A DNA stretch of 64,000 nucleotides from Saprospiraceae bacterium (GCA_026982695.1 JALSGS010000045.1:124001-188000); one strand, 5' to 3'; positions 1 through 9,553 are shown, counted from the first letter of the stretch. Notes: generated by a model not told the origin, from the sequence alone. A program made the numbers and translations.

Positions 1-380
1 ACACGAGTGGGAAACAAGTGATGCATATCGCTTTTGGCAAATCCCGTAGCCCCCTTCGACTGAGGCCAAGTATGCTCTGTATTGATGCCTGCACCGCCCA
101 TGTAGGCTGCCTGAGTGGGATCTTGGGCAGGATCGAGCCAGATAGTCCAACCCGTATACACACAAGTGAGGCTGTCGTTATAGCTGTCTATTTTGGCAAA
201 AAGGGTATCACGTGCCAGCCCATACTCATACACTGTCGTTGGCTTGTAATGCTGCACCAAAGCAGCACGCAAAGCCTCGCCACTCAGCGTAGGGAACAGC
301 ACCGTATCAGCTTGGCCAAATGCAGCATTTGTCGATAGGCAAACACCAAGCATCCATAGCGATAGAAGACGAATTTTCAT
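1..380 (-). CDS. Secreted endonuclease I family nuclease (partial, 3' end outside window)
   Basis: The gene runs off the left edge with 126 codons visible. Residues 1-22 form a signal peptide (hydrophobic stretch ending near AFGQ), so the enzyme is exported. Two blocks match the EndoI/extracellular nuclease family (PF04231): INTEHTWPQS around residues 99-108 and DMHHLFPTR at 118-126. The paired histidines of these blocks are expected to form the metal-dependent (His-Me finger) active site. The likely role is nonspecific degradation of extracellular DNA for nutrients. It begins 8 nt after the NRDE-family gene on the same strand, so the two may be cotranscribed. The C-terminus, and any T9SS sorting tail, is outside the window. 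Confidence 0.85.
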   Translation of the reverse strand, partial: MKIRLLSLWMLGVCLSTNAAFGQADTVLFPTLSGEALRAALVQHYKPTTVYEYGLARDTLFAKIDSYNDSLTCVYTGWTIWLDPAQDPTQAAYMGGAGINTEHTWPQSKGATGFAKSDMHHLFPTR

Positions 381-388
381 ACAGTTGT

Positions 389-1135
389 TCAGCTTAGTTG
401 GAAAGTATTTAAGGGCATCTGCCTCTGCAAATTCAATTTGGCTTGCCAAATGTGGTCATGAAGTAAATCCAAGTGACGCATCAGGAGTGCCTCGGAGCAG
501 TTGGTCACTACTTGTGTAATGCTTACCGTACGTACCACATCCTTTCGGTTCATCACAAAGCCATTCCAAGCATCGACCTCGCCGCCATACAAGTGGAAGT
601 CCCAAGCCTCTGATGGCGTAGGCTGTGGATGTCTTGTCAACCAACGCGCAAACCACTGTTGGCGCTGCGCACGCCAGTATGCATCGTAAAGCGTGGCGGA
701 AGACCAAATGTACTGGCCTTGAGGATCAAGCTGCCGGCAATGGAGCTGTTGTTCGTCCCAGCGCACCTCCCATAGTTCCACTTGTTCGGCCATGATCATC
801 GTAAAGGGCTCCATGCCATCAAAGGCATATTGCGCAAAAAAGTCGGTAGCTCGAGCAAAGTAGAAGCTATCGAGCACCATCAGGCCGCGGCTGCGCCGAT
901 ATGGCGGGCGGCGCACATGCTTGTCGAATGCACCATTGAGCAGACATGCCACGCGCCCACTATCGTCGGCGGCAATCCAGGTGCCACCAGCAACAGGATC
1001 GCGCGGAAAGCAACACCTACAAGGACCAATGACTTGTATCGTAAGCTCAACCGCTGCACGCCGTGGCGCTTCATCGCGATTGGATGTGAGCACAAAACCA
1101 CCGTCAGGTTGAGGGATCCAGGTCACCGTACACAT
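389..1135 (-). CDS. NRDE / TANGO2 family protein
   Basis: The predicted protein has 248 residues. It starts MCTVTWIPQ and carries the family signature NRDE at residues 19-22 and GGTW near 50. This is the layout of the NRDE/TANGO2 family (PF05742), whose Cys2 would be the N-terminal nucleophile after Met removal. For that reason the ATG at 1135 is chosen over a TTG nine codons upstream. The molecular function of bacterial members is not settled; eukaryotic TANGO2 has been tied to Golgi organisation and lipid or heme handling. A TACCTTTG promoter box lies at 1171-1178 and a GNRA-type hairpin in the short leader at 1151-1163. The endonuclease gene follows 8 nt downstream. Confidence 0.85.
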   Translation of the reverse strand: MCTVTWIPQPDGGFVLTSNRDEAPRRAAVELTIQVIGPCRCCFPRDPVAGGTWIAADDSGRVACLLNGAFDKHVRRPPYRRSRGLMVLDSFYFARATDFFAQYAFDGMEPFTMIMAEQVELWEVRWDEQQLHCRQLDPQGQYIWSSATLYDAYWRAQRQQWFARWLTRHPQPTPSEAWDFHLYGGEVDAWNGFVMNRKDVVRTVSITQVVTNCSEALLMRHLDLLHDHIWQAKLNLQRQMPLNTFQLS

Positions 1136-1150
1136 GGCATGTCTTTTAGT

Positions 1151-1163
1151 GCCTTTCGGCAAA
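1151..1163 (-). repeat. Dispersed hairpin repeat, copy 1 (5' leader of NRDE gene)
   Basis: Contains an exact GCCGAAAGGC core with TTT on the 5' side, read on the minus strand. The fold is a GCC/GGC stem closed by a GAAA (GNRA) loop. It lies between the TACCTTTG box and the ATG, about 15 nt before the start codon, so it should be at or very near the mRNA 5' end. Confidence 0.7.
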
Positions 1164-1170
1164 TGTGGCC

Positions 1171-1178
1171 CAAAGGTA
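1171..1178 (-). promoter_or_regulatory. Promoter -7 box TACCTTTG for the NRDE gene
   Basis: Exact match to the Bacteroidota sigma-70 -7 consensus TAnnTTTG, read on the minus strand, 35 nt upstream of the chosen ATG. No convincing -33 TTG is seen at the usual spacing. Confidence 0.55.
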
Positions 1179-1256
1179 ACAAGTAGGTGCCGCCCACCAG
1201 TTGTCCAGTAGGCGGCACAAAGTGCAAAAAGTATCTAGTGGATCGCCATTCATGGC

Positions 1257-2546
1257 TCAGTTTTGGTGAGCACGCATGTAGTCGAGCGTGAGATTGGCCA
1301 AAGCCCGCACGCCCAACTTGAAGCCACTTTCGTCGAGATAGAAGTCGGGCGTGTGATGCGGCGGTGCCGTAGCGGGATCTTGCCCTTTGGGCATCCCACC
1401 CAAGAAGAAGAACAGTCCGGGCACCTCGCGCGCATAGAAGCTAAAGTCTTCTGCACCTGTAATCGCTTCAGACAAAATGACGTTGCCTTCGCCAGCTACC
1501 TTCTTGAGCGTAGGCACCATAGCCTCGGTCAGCTCGGGATCGTTGTAAGTGACGGGATAGCCAATTTGTATATCTACATCAGCCGTGGCGCCATGTGCCT
1601 GTGCAATATGCGATACCATGCGGCCAATGGCGCGATGCACCTGTTGCTGCATAGTGGTGTCGAGTGTGCGAATTGTGCCGATCATTTCCACTTCTTCAGG
1701 GATGATGTTGCTGCGCACACCGCCCTGAATCTTGCCCACACTGATTACTACTGCTTCTTTGGTCAATTCCATCTGTCGACTTACAATGGTTTGTAACCCC
1801 GTAAGTACCTGTCCCGCTACCGTGATGGGATCTACGCCACTCCACGGGCGCGAGCCATGCGTCTGCTTGCCGTGAATGCGAATGACAAAGCGATCGGAAG
1901 CAGCCATCGCTCCTCCCGGCTTGTAGCGAATTTTGCCGACCTCGAGGCCCGAGCTGATGTGCAAACCGAAAATGACATCGACTTTGGGGTTGTCCAACAC
2001 GCCTTCTTTGACCATTAGCTCGGCACCACCCTCTTCGCCGGGCGGAGCACCTTCCTCAGCTGGCTGAAAGATAAACACCACCGTGCCGGAAAGCTCGTCG
2101 CGCATTTTGGCCAATACTTCGGCCACACCCATGAGAATGGCCGTATGGCTGTCGTGACCACAAGCATGCATGACGCCAACTTCTTGTCCCAAATAAGTAG
2201 CGCGCACCTTGGAAGCAAAGGGCACATCCACGCGTTCGGTGACGGGCAATGCATCCATATCAGCTCGCAAGGCCACCACTGGCCCAGGTTTGCCGCCACG
2301 CAACACGCCCTTGACACCCGTATGGGCTACGGGATAAGTCACCTCGATGCCCAACGAACGCAAATGCTCGGCCACCATCTTGCCCGTTTCGTATTCGCGA
2401 TTGCTCAGCTCCGGATGCTGGTGAATCCAACGGCGCCATTCAATTACTTTGGGCTCGACCTCATCGGCTAACTTATCGACCAGAGGGTCTTGCGCCCATG
2501 TCCATAAAGGCACCAATAACAGTAGGGTGATACACATGCGATTCAT
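1257..2546 (-). CDS. M20D family amidohydrolase, exported
   Basis: A 429-residue zinc metallo-amidohydrolase of the hippurate/indole-acetyl-amino-acid hydrolase type, which splits N-acyl amino acids. Residues 1-18 look like a signal peptide ending WAQ, so it acts in the periplasm or outside the cell. The metal ligands expected for M20D are visible: MHACGHD at 126-132 (Cys129, His131), PAEEG at 162-166, a GLHI histidine near 200, and GAEDFSFY with a following HHTPDF motif in the C-terminal part. Length is normal for the family. It is divergent from nadE, and an AT-only palindrome lies just upstream of its start. The exact substrate cannot be read from sequence. Confidence 0.9.
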   Translation of the reverse strand: MNRMCITLLLLVPLWTWAQDPLVDKLADEVEPKVIEWRRWIHQHPELSNREYETGKMVAEHLRSLGIEVTYPVAHTGVKGVLRGGKPGPVVALRADMDALPVTERVDVPFASKVRATYLGQEVGVMHACGHDSHTAILMGVAEVLAKMRDELSGTVVFIFQPAEEGAPPGEEGGAELMVKEGVLDNPKVDVIFGLHISSGLEVGKIRYKPGGAMAASDRFVIRIHGKQTHGSRPWSGVDPITVAGQVLTGLQTIVSRQMELTKEAVVISVGKIQGGVRSNIIPEEVEMIGTIRTLDTTMQQQVHRAIGRMVSHIAQAHGATADVDIQIGYPVTYNDPELTEAMVPTLKKVAGEGNVILSEAITGAEDFSFYAREVPGLFFFLGGMPKGQDPATAPPHHTPDFYLDESGFKLGVRALANLTLDYMRAHQN

Positions 2547-2552
2547 GGTGGA

Positions 2553-2575
2553 AATTTTTTTTTGTAAAAAAAATT
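2553..2575. repeat. A/T palindrome upstream of the M20 amidohydrolase gene
   Basis: Nine T residues, GT, then eight A residues, flanked by AA and TT, give a near-perfect A/T inverted repeat 7 nt before the minus-strand ATG at 2546. It could be a weak hairpin or simply a bent AT-rich promoter tract. Confidence 0.4.
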
Positions 2576-2645
2576 GAATACAGCACTATAGAAGGGCAAT
2601 CAGGTGCGAAAATGACAAAAGCATTCGAATTGTGTTGTAGCTCAC

Positions 2646-2653
2646 TACTTTTG
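2646..2653 (+). promoter_or_regulatory. Promoter -7 box TACTTTTG for nadE
   Basis: Exact TAnnTTTG match ending only 5 nt before the nadE ATG. If transcription starts 5-8 nt downstream of the box, as is usual, the mRNA would be leaderless or nearly so. Confidence 0.6.
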
Positions 2654-2658
2654 CGGCC

Positions 2659-4299
2659 ATGAAGATCGCATTGGCACAACTCAATTATCACATTGGCAAC
2701 TTTAGCGGCAATCTACAAAAGATGTTGACTGCCGTAGAAGAAGCAAAAGCACAAGGCGCCGAACTCGTCTGCTTTGCCGAGCTAGCCACTACGGGCTATC
2801 CACCACGAGACTTTCTGGAATTTGACGACTTCGTGCGCATGGCAGAAGAAGCGGTAGAAGCCCTGGCCCATGCCGCTCAGGGCATCGCCATCGTAGTGGG
2901 CTCGCCCAGCCGCAATCCTGCTCCCGAAGGCAAAGACCTTTACAACTCAGCTTTCTTCCTTGAGGAAGGGCGCGTCAAGGCAGTACAACACAAAGCCCTG
3001 TTGCCCACCTACGATATCTTCGATGAATATCGCTACTTCGAGCCGGCCTCACGCTGGCAGGTTGTCGAATACAAAGGCTATCGCATCGCCCTGACGATCT
3101 GTGAAGACATCTGGAACATCGGCAACGAAAACCCACTATATACGCGTTGCCCCCTCGACGAGCTCATGCCCCAACAGCCCGATCTGGTACTCAATATCTC
3201 CGCTTCACCCTTTGACTACACGCACGCGGCCGAACGCATTCGCATTCTCAAGGCCAATGTGGCACGCTACGGCCTACCTATCTTCTACGTCAATCACGTA
3301 GGCGCACAAACGGAAATCATCTTCGATGGCGGCAGTATGGTCGCTTCGCCCAATGGCCACATCTACGATGAAATGCCCTATTTCCAGGAAGGAGTACGCG
3401 TCTATGAGCTCGAAAAAGTAAAGCAGGGCAGCCAACAGCACGAACAGCCTAAGGATAAAATTCCGCTTATCCACGACGCGCTGATCACGGGCATCCGCAA
3501 CTATTTCCACAAACTGGGCTTTCAAGATGCTATTGTAGGGCTGTCAGGAGGCCTCGATAGTGCCGTAACCGCTGTGCTGGCCGCTGAAGCTCTAGGACAC
3601 AAACACGTGCGTACCGTACTGATGCCCTCACAGTTCTCGTCGGAAGGCTCAGTGACTGACGCACGCCAACTGGCACGCAATCTGGGAGTACAATACGACC
3701 TGCTACCCATAGAACCAATTTATCAGCAGTTTCTCAAAACGCTCGAAGCACAGTTCTGGGCAACGCCCTTTAACGTCGCTGAAGAGAATTTGCAGGCACG
3801 CATTCGCGGTACCCTGCTCATGGCACTGAGCAATAAATACGGCCCAATCTTGCTCAACACGACCAACAAAAGCGAAATGGCCGTGGGCTATGGCACACTC
3901 TATGGCGACCTGTGTGGCGGCCTCTCCATCATCGGCGATGTGTACAAAACTGAAGTATACGAACTGGCTCACTACATCAACGAGCGCCTCGGACCCCTCA
4001 TCCCCAAGGCCATTATTGAAAAGCCACCCTCTGCCGAGCTGCGACCTCACCAGCGCGATACCGACAGGTTGCCACCTTACGAACAGCTCGACCCCATCCT
4101 CTACCAATACATCGAACGCCAGCAAGGTCCTGCTGAGATCATTGCTATGGGTTACGACGAACAGCTGGTCCACCGCATATTGCGCTTGGTCAATATCAAC
4201 GAATTCAAACGCCATCAAACGGCACCCGTGCTGCGCGTCTCACCCAAAGCCTTTGGCATGGGCCGACGCATGCCCATCGTCGCAAAGTACTTGTCCTGA
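2659..4299 (+). CDS. nadE: Glutamine-dependent NAD+ synthetase
   Basis: This 546-residue two-domain enzyme makes NAD+ from deamido-NAD+, ATP and glutamine in the last step of NAD biosynthesis. Residues 1-260 form a nitrilase-type glutaminase with the Glu41, Lys112, Cys148 triad (FAELATTGYPPRD, HKALLPTYD, LTICED). Residues 275-546 form the synthetase domain with the ATP-binding SGGLDS loop at 296-301. The length suits the glutamine-using form rather than the short ammonia-using one. The start is fixed by the N-terminal beta strand and by the TACTTTTG box immediately upstream. The YdjM-like gene follows about 40 nt downstream. Confidence 0.96.
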   Translation: MKIALAQLNYHIGNFSGNLQKMLTAVEEAKAQGAELVCFAELATTGYPPRDFLEFDDFVRMAEEAVEALAHAAQGIAIVVGSPSRNPAPEGKDLYNSAFFLEEGRVKAVQHKALLPTYDIFDEYRYFEPASRWQVVEYKGYRIALTICEDIWNIGNENPLYTRCPLDELMPQQPDLVLNISASPFDYTHAAERIRILKANVARYGLPIFYVNHVGAQTEIIFDGGSMVASPNGHIYDEMPYFQEGVRVYELEKVKQGSQQHEQPKDKIPLIHDALITGIRNYFHKLGFQDAIVGLSGGLDSAVTAVLAAEALGHKHVRTVLMPSQFSSEGSVTDARQLARNLGVQYDLLPIEPIYQQFLKTLEAQFWATPFNVAEENLQARIRGTLLMALSNKYGPILLNTTNKSEMAVGYGTLYGDLCGGLSIIGDVYKTEVYELAHYINERLGPLIPKAIIEKPPSAELRPHQRDTDRLPPYEQLDPILYQYIERQQGPAEIIAMGYDEQLVHRILRLVNINEFKRHQTAPVLRVSPKAFGMGRRMPIVAKYLS

Positions 4300-4341
4300 A
4301 TCGCACTTACATCTTTATTGCCAACCTACTATCAACAGCTC

Positions 4342-5190
4342 ATGGACTCCCTCACGCAAATCACCTTAGGTGCTGCCATGGGCGAAGCAACCCTCGGCAA
4401 AAAGATAGGCAACCGCGCCATGTTGTGGGGCGCGATCGGAGGCACTATCCCCGACTTAGACGTGGTCGCCAATGTGTTCATGGATGAAATCGACGCACTG
4501 GCCTTCCATCGCTCTATCACCCACTCGCTGCTCTTTGCCGTAACCACACCGCTGGCATTCGGATGGCTGACCCACCGCTTCTACCAAAGTGGTATTTACC
4601 GGAAACCTACCTACAAAGCTACTGCCATGGCTGTGTGGCTGCTGCTTTTAGGTGCTTTTGCCTTTGCAATCAATGTCATTTCCTGGCAACTATCTGGCCA
4701 TCTCAACTGGACGATGGTGCTCTTTAGCTCGACTGCTCTTGGCGGCATAGGTTGGCTGTTGTGGCACCGCTACTATTGCACCGAGCTGGAAGAAGTCCAT
4801 GCCAGCGTGCGCGACTGGACATGGCTGTTCTTTTGGTCTATTTTCACCCATCCCCTACTCGATAGTTGTACGCCCTACGGCACGCAACTCTTCCAGCCTT
4901 TCTCCCATTATCGCGTAGCATTTAACAATATCTCGGTGGTCGACCCCATGTACACCTTGCCCTTCATATTGTGCGTAGGCATCGCTGCGTGTCTGCCGCG
5001 CACGAGCCGCAAGCGCAGTATGTGGAACTGGGCCGGCATTGCCATCAGCACAGCTTACTTGTTCTTCACCTTTTGGCACAAACAGCAGGTAAACCAAATC
5101 TTCGAACAGGCCCTGATGCGCGAGCAGATAGCTGTACAGCGCTACATGACTACTCCCACCATCCTCAACAATACCTGTGGCAGGGATTAG
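4342..5190 (+). CDS. YdjM/PF04307-type membrane metal-dependent hydrolase, 5' part of a frameshifted gene
   Basis: The protein starts MDSLTQITLGAAMGEA, the typical N-terminus of the YdjM-like family (PF04307) of inner-membrane putative metal-dependent hydrolases. It has GGTIPDLDV near residue 35, the HRSITHS motif near 60, and several transmembrane helices. The upstream TTG at 4318 is rejected because the family starts at this Met. The frame ends after 282 residues, just past TTPTILNN, where relatives continue. The missing continuation (LWQGLAESDTAFYWG) is present in another frame from 5175, so one base has been lost near 5173-5174. Either the gene is broken or the assembly has an error. Confidence 0.8.
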   Translation: MDSLTQITLGAAMGEATLGKKIGNRAMLWGAIGGTIPDLDVVANVFMDEIDALAFHRSITHSLLFAVTTPLAFGWLTHRFYQSGIYRKPTYKATAMAVWLLLLGAFAFAINVISWQLSGHLNWTMVLFSSTALGGIGWLLWHRYYCTELEEVHASVRDWTWLFFWSIFTHPLLDSCTPYGTQLFQPFSHYRVAFNNISVVDPMYTLPFILCVGIAACLPRTSRKRSMWNWAGIAISTAYLFFTFWHKQQVNQIFEQALMREQIAVQRYMTTPTILNNTCGRD

Positions 5191-5567
5191 CCGAATCCGA
5201 CACGGCTTTTTACTGGGGCGACTATTCTTTTTTCGATCGCGAAGCTGCCATTTCCAAGCTCACAATTATTCCTAAAGGACACCATCTATTGGCCGGCCAT
5301 GAAAATGACCATGACATCCGCCTCTTGCGGTGGTTCTCCAGAGGCTATTTCAATGTCATCTGCCGAACAGATGGACGCCTGCAACTCAACGATCTGCGCT
5401 TTGGATCGCTTAACCGCCACTTCGAGCGCGAAACGGACTACGTCTTCCGCTTCGTGCTCGAAGAGGTACGCGGCGAGCTCAAAGCTCGCCAAACGCGCGA
5501 AGGCCATACACTCGACCGCAAAGCCTTTATTCGTTTTCTGCAACGCATCAAGGGCCATTGCCATTGA
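5175..5567 (+). pseudogene. 3' part of the frameshifted YdjM-type hydrolase gene
   Basis: From CTG at 5175 this frame reads LWQGLAESDTAFYWGDYSFF and continues for about 130 residues to the stop at 5567, with no start codon of its own at the junction. It completes the C-terminal soluble region of the upstream membrane hydrolase. Restoring one base near 5173-5174 would give a protein of about 408 residues. The downstream half shows no further stop or frameshift, which fits a recent mutation or a sequencing error. Confidence 0.7.
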
Positions 5568-5615
5568 ACACCCTCGGAAAGCTGCCCGTATAGTGCACAA
5601 AAGTGCTGATCATTG

Positions 5616-5623
5616 TACCTTTG
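5616..5623 (+). promoter_or_regulatory. Promoter -7 box TACCTTTG for prfC
   Basis: Exact TAnnTTTG match, 86 nt upstream of the prfC ATG. The predicted leader of about 80 nt contains dispersed hairpin copy 2. Confidence 0.5.
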
Positions 5624-5661
5624 CACTTCTTTTTAAAAAAAATCGGCGCACCATTAGGCTT

Positions 5662-5681
5662 TTTTTGCCTTTCGGCAAAAA
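5662..5681 (+). repeat. Dispersed hairpin repeat, copy 2 (5' leader of prfC)
   Basis: A perfect 8-bp stem, TTTTTGCC / GGCAAAAA, with a TTTC loop on the plus strand (GAAA on the other). It ends 28 nt before the prfC ATG. With Bacteroidota start-site rules it falls inside the transcribed leader rather than upstream of the promoter. Confidence 0.75.
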
Positions 5682-5709
5682 CTGCCAGCCATAAAGCCAC
5701 AACCACCAC

Positions 5710-7326
5710 ATGGAAACTGCACAGACGCTGATGGCACAAGCCAGCCCACAAGCCAAAAAGGAAATTGCGCGCCGCCGCACCTTCGCCATCATCAGCCACC
5801 CCGATGCCGGCAAGACCACACTGACGGAAAAACTGCTGCTATTCGGCGGAGCCATCCAAGTGGCCGGCGCTGTCAAGTCGAACAAAATCAAAAAGACAGC
5901 CACCTCCGACTTCATGGAGATCGAAAAACAACGCGGCATCTCGGTGGCTACCTCCGTGATGGGATTCGAATACCAAGGGCTGAAGGTCAACATCCTCGAT
6001 ACGCCTGGCCACAAAGACTTCGCCGAAGACACCTATCGCACCCTCACGGCTGTAGACAGCGTCATCGTCGTGATCGATGTGGCCAAAGGGGTCGAGGCGC
6101 AGACACGACGCTTAGTCGAGGTGTGCCGCATGCGCAACACGCCTGTCATCGTCTTTATCAACAAACTCGATCGAGAGGGCAAAGATGCCTTCGACCTACT
6201 CGACGAAATAGAACAAGAATTGCACCTGAACGTGCGACCGCTTTCGTGGCCCATCGGTATGGGGCAGCGCTTTAAGGGCGTGTACAACCTCTACGAGAAA
6301 AACCTCGTACTCTTCCGACCACACAGCAAACAAGACGAGTCCGATTCGGTGCGAATCGAACAGCTGGACGATGGCCAGCTCGATCACCACGTAGGCCACA
6401 CCCTGGCCGACACACTGCGCGAAGAAGTTGCACTGATCGAAGAAGTATACCCCGCTTTTTCTCGCGAAGCCTACTTGAAGGGCGAGCTGTCGCCCGTGTT
6501 TTTTGGCTCAGCTATTAACAACTTCGGCGTGCGCGAACTGCTCGACTGCTTTGTCGACATCGCACCTGCCCCCCTGCCCCGCCAAGCTGAAGAGCGCCTC
6601 GTGTATCCCCATGAGCCCAAATTTTCGGGCTTCGTCTTCAAGATACACGCCAATATCGACCCGCGCCACCGCGACCGCATCGCTTTTGTGCGCATTGTTT
6701 CGGGAAAATTTGCACGCAATACCAATTACTATCACGTACGGCAAGGCCGCCAGCTCAAATTCGCCAATCCCACCTCCTTTATGGCCGCGCGTAAAGAAGT
6801 CGTAGAAGAAGCCTGGCCAGGCGATGTGGTCGGTCTATACGATAGCGGGCACTTCAAAATCGGGGATACACTTACCGAAGGAGAAGTGCTCCACTTCAAA
6901 GGCATGCCCAGCTTCTCGCCCGAAATCTTCCGCTACGTCGACAATGCCGACCCCATGAAGTACAAGCAGTTCGAAAAAGGCTTGGACCAACTCATGGACG
7001 AAGGCGTAGCACAATTGTTTATCAAAGAAAACAATGGTCGAAAAATCATTGGCGTAGTAGGTGCACTTCAGTTCGACGTCATCCAATACCGCCTCGAACA
7101 CGAATACGGCGCCAAGGTGCGCTACGAACCGCTGGCCCTACACAAAGCTTGCTGGGTGAGTGCTGAAGACGCAGCGGCCCTAGAAGCCTTCAAACAACGA
7201 CGCCATAAAGACCTAGCCCGCGACAAGCACGGCCGCCTCGTTTATCTAGCCGAATCGCCCTGGATGCTAAAGATGGCTCAAGAAAACCATCCCGAAATCC
7301 GATTCCACTTCACCAGCGAGCTGTAA
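5710..7326 (+). CDS. prfC: Peptide chain release factor 3
   Basis: This 538-residue translational GTPase recycles RF1 and RF2 from the ribosome after termination. The GTP-binding motifs are in order: PDAGKTT at residues 31-37 (G1), DTPGH at 97-101 (G3) and NKLD at 151-154 (G4). EF-G-like domains II and III follow, and length is normal. The N-terminal extension before [16 protein letters not shown] is short, as in known RF3. The leader is about 80 nt and carries a strong stem-loop, so mRNA structure may affect expression. The glycosyltransferase gene follows after 5 nt and is probably cotranscribed. Confidence 0.96.
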   Translation: METAQTLMAQASPQAKKEIARRRTFAIISHPDAGKTTLTEKLLLFGGAIQVAGAVKSNKIKKTATSDFMEIEKQRGISVATSVMGFEYQGLKVNILDTPGHKDFAEDTYRTLTAVDSVIVVIDVAKGVEAQTRRLVEVCRMRNTPVIVFINKLDREGKDAFDLLDEIEQELHLNVRPLSWPIGMGQRFKGVYNLYEKNLVLFRPHSKQDESDSVRIEQLDDGQLDHHVGHTLADTLREEVALIEEVYPAFSREAYLKGELSPVFFGSAINNFGVRELLDCFVDIAPAPLPRQAEERLVYPHEPKFSGFVFKIHANIDPRHRDRIAFVRIVSGKFARNTNYYHVRQGRQLKFANPTSFMAARKEVVEEAWPGDVVGLYDSGHFKIGDTLTEGEVLHFKGMPSFSPEIFRYVDNADPMKYKQFEKGLDQLMDEGVAQLFIKENNGRKIIGVVGALQFDVIQYRLEHEYGAKVRYEPLALHKACWVSAEDAAALEAFKQRRHKDLARDKHGRLVYLAESPWMLKMAQENHPEIRFHFTSEL

Positions 7327-7331
7327 GCCGA

Positions 7332-8456
7332 ATGCGTATTGCTATTAACACCCGCTTTTTGCTCAAAGGCCGTATGGAAGGCATCGGGCACTTCACATGG
7401 GAAGTAGCTCGACGCCTGGCACGCCAACATCCCGAACACGAGTTTTTCTTTCTTTTCGACCGGCCCTGGCATCCTTCCTTTGTACCAGCCGACAACGTGT
7501 ACCCCGTGCACCTATGGCCGCCAGCGCGCCACCCGCTGCTGTTTATGGCCTGGTTCGAGTGGGCCGTGCCACGTGCCCTGCACAAGCTACGCGCCGACGT
7601 GTTCCTCTCACCCGACAACTTTTGCTCGCTGCGCACCGACGTACCTACCGTGCTGGTCATCCACGACCTAGCCTATCGCTACTTCCCCAAACAAGTACCA
7701 TGGGCACATCGTGCCTACTACCAATACTTCATGCCGCGCTTTGCACGTCGCGCCGATCGTATCGTGACTGTCTCTGAATACACGCGCCAAGACGTGCAAC
7801 GAGCCTACCACATCGATCCCCAGTGCATCGCCGTAGCCTGCAATGGCTGCCGCCCCATTTTCAAGCCCCTTTCGGAAAAAGAGATCCAGGCCGTACGTGA
7901 TCAATACGCCCAGGGCCAACCCTACTTTCTATTCGTCGGTGCCGTCCACCCGCGCAAAAACGTACATCGCCTCATTGCTGCCTATGACCGCTTTCGCAAA
8001 ATGAGCCAAGCCCCCGTAAAGCTACTCATCGGCGGGCGCTTCGCCTGGCAGACAGGCCCTGTCCGCAGCGCTTGGGAACAAGCCACTTATCGAGAAGACA
8101 TCCACTTCCTAGGCTACTTGGACGAAGTATGTCTGCCCGCCATCACAGGTGCTGCGCTGGCCCTGACCTACACTTCCCTATTCGAAGGCTTCGGCGTGCC
8201 CCTACTCGAAGCCATGCATTGCGAAATACCCATTATCGCCTCCAACGTCTCGTCCATGCCAGAAGTAGCCGGCCCAGCAGCACTGCTGGTGGCTCCCCAT
8301 GACGTGCACGCCATCGCTGAGGCAATGCTGCACGTGTGGCAAGACAAAGCCCTGCGCCGCCGACTCGTCGAAGCAGGCCGCCGCCAACGCCAGCATTTCA
8401 GCTGGGCACGCGCGGCCGAAATAGTGTGGCAACAGATCGAACAATCGGTCCGCTAA
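7332..8456 (+). CDS. Family 4 glycosyltransferase (GT-B fold)
   Basis: The 374-residue cytoplasmic or membrane-associated protein has the retaining GT4 layout. The N-terminal Rossmann half carries the TRFLLKGRMEGIGHF segment at residues 7-21. The C-terminal nucleotide-sugar half has GAVHPRKNVHRL near 203-214 and the EGFGVPLLE motif at 285-293, with the two glutamates spaced as in the family EX7E motif. It probably adds a sugar to a polysaccharide or glycolipid; donor and acceptor cannot be deduced. It starts 5 nt after prfC, an odd partner that likely reflects shared transcription rather than shared function. Confidence 0.88.
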   Translation: MRIAINTRFLLKGRMEGIGHFTWEVARRLARQHPEHEFFFLFDRPWHPSFVPADNVYPVHLWPPARHPLLFMAWFEWAVPRALHKLRADVFLSPDNFCSLRTDVPTVLVIHDLAYRYFPKQVPWAHRAYYQYFMPRFARRADRIVTVSEYTRQDVQRAYHIDPQCIAVACNGCRPIFKPLSEKEIQAVRDQYAQGQPYFLFVGAVHPRKNVHRLIAAYDRFRKMSQAPVKLLIGGRFAWQTGPVRSAWEQATYREDIHFLGYLDEVCLPAITGAALALTYTSLFEGFGVPLLEAMHCEIPIIASNVSSMPEVAGPAALLVAPHDVHAIAEAMLHVWQDKALRRRLVEAGRRQRQHFSWARAAEIVWQQIEQSVR

Positions 8457-8556
8457 ACGTCGTGTCCTGGATAAAATCCATGAGAATGATATGAAATGAT
8501 ATGCCCCTCACCCACTATCTTTCTGCCGAAAACTCGTTCTCCCCAATCATTTGCAA

Positions 8557-9477
8557 ATGAGCAATCCTTATCTCTTTACCGGCTTAGTCGCATGCATCTT
8601 GCTATTGGCAGTAGTCTACCTCTGGCCTACGCCCCACAAGCACTTTGACGAACTCTTTGCCCCGATCCCACCCGACATGCGCGAAGACCTGGAGCGCTTT
8701 CGCAAAACACATCCAATACAATACGTCGAAGTCGACGGCTTGCAATGGCCTTATGTCGTCATTGGGCAAGGCGACACCTCGATGGTATTGCTGCACGGGA
8801 TGGCTGGCTCATGGGACATCTGGTGGTTACTCGCAGAAGCGCTTTCTGACCGCTATAGACTGATCTGCTTGAGTTATCCACCCGCCAAAGGGCTTGAAAG
8901 CTATGGCCAAGGCATTCTGCGCGTCATGGATGCCACGCACACGCCGCAAGCCCACATCATAGGTACTTCCATGGGGGGATATTTGGCACAATACCTATTG
9001 GCACACCAGCCCGAACGGGTGCAGAAAGTAGTTTTAGGCAACACCTTTCCGCCTAATGAGCTTTTTGCCCAACAGCATGCTACGCGAGTCAAGTTGTTGC
9101 CCCTTTTGCCCGAATGGCTGATCATGTACACAATGGCTCAACACACCGAAAAAGTCATTGTGCCCACTTCGCCTCAACCCGATCTTGTACGCGCCTTCCT
9201 GCTCGAACAATACTACGGACGCATGAGCAAAGCACAGCTTATCAGCAGAGCCAAAGCCATCATGACGCCCTTTGAGTTGCCCAGCCATAGTGCCCATCCC
9301 ATCTTAATCATCGAATCGGACAACGACCCACTCGTTCCCCCCGCCTTGCGCCAACAGTTGCGCCAAGCATGGCCTCAAGCCCAAGTCCATACTTTCTCCC
9401 AAGCTGGCCACTTCCCCTATCTGAGTCAACCCGCCCAATACGTACAAATCGTCCAACAATTCCTAGCCTCAAAATAA
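8557..9477 (+). CDS. Alpha/beta hydrolase with N-terminal membrane anchor
   Basis: The protein is 306 residues from the ATG at 8557; a TTG two codons upstream is less likely. Residues 7-23 are hydrophobic and probably anchor it to the inner membrane. The fold is shown by the oxyanion loop LLHGMAG (78-84), the nucleophile elbow GTSMG (136-140, Ser138), an Asp in ESDNDPLVP and the final His in AGHFPY. It is a member of the large hydrolase/esterase superfamily; substrate unknown. It faces another alpha/beta hydrolase on the opposite strand, with a hairpin repeat variant between them. Confidence 0.85.
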   Translation: MSNPYLFTGLVACILLLAVVYLWPTPHKHFDELFAPIPPDMREDLERFRKTHPIQYVEVDGLQWPYVVIGQGDTSMVLLHGMAGSWDIWWLLAEALSDRYRLICLSYPPAKGLESYGQGILRVMDATHTPQAHIIGTSMGGYLAQYLLAHQPERVQKVVLGNTFPPNELFAQQHATRVKLLPLLPEWLIMYTMAQHTEKVIVPTSPQPDLVRAFLLEQYYGRMSKAQLISRAKAIMTPFELPSHSAHPILIIESDNDPLVPPALRQQLRQAWPQAQVHTFSQAGHFPYLSQPAQYVQIVQQFLASK

Positions 9478-9553
9478 CCCGCGCCATCTAAAGCAGTGCC
9501 CATGCAGCTCTATCCACAAGCCACTCATCGCAATATTTTTCGAAAAACGAAAC

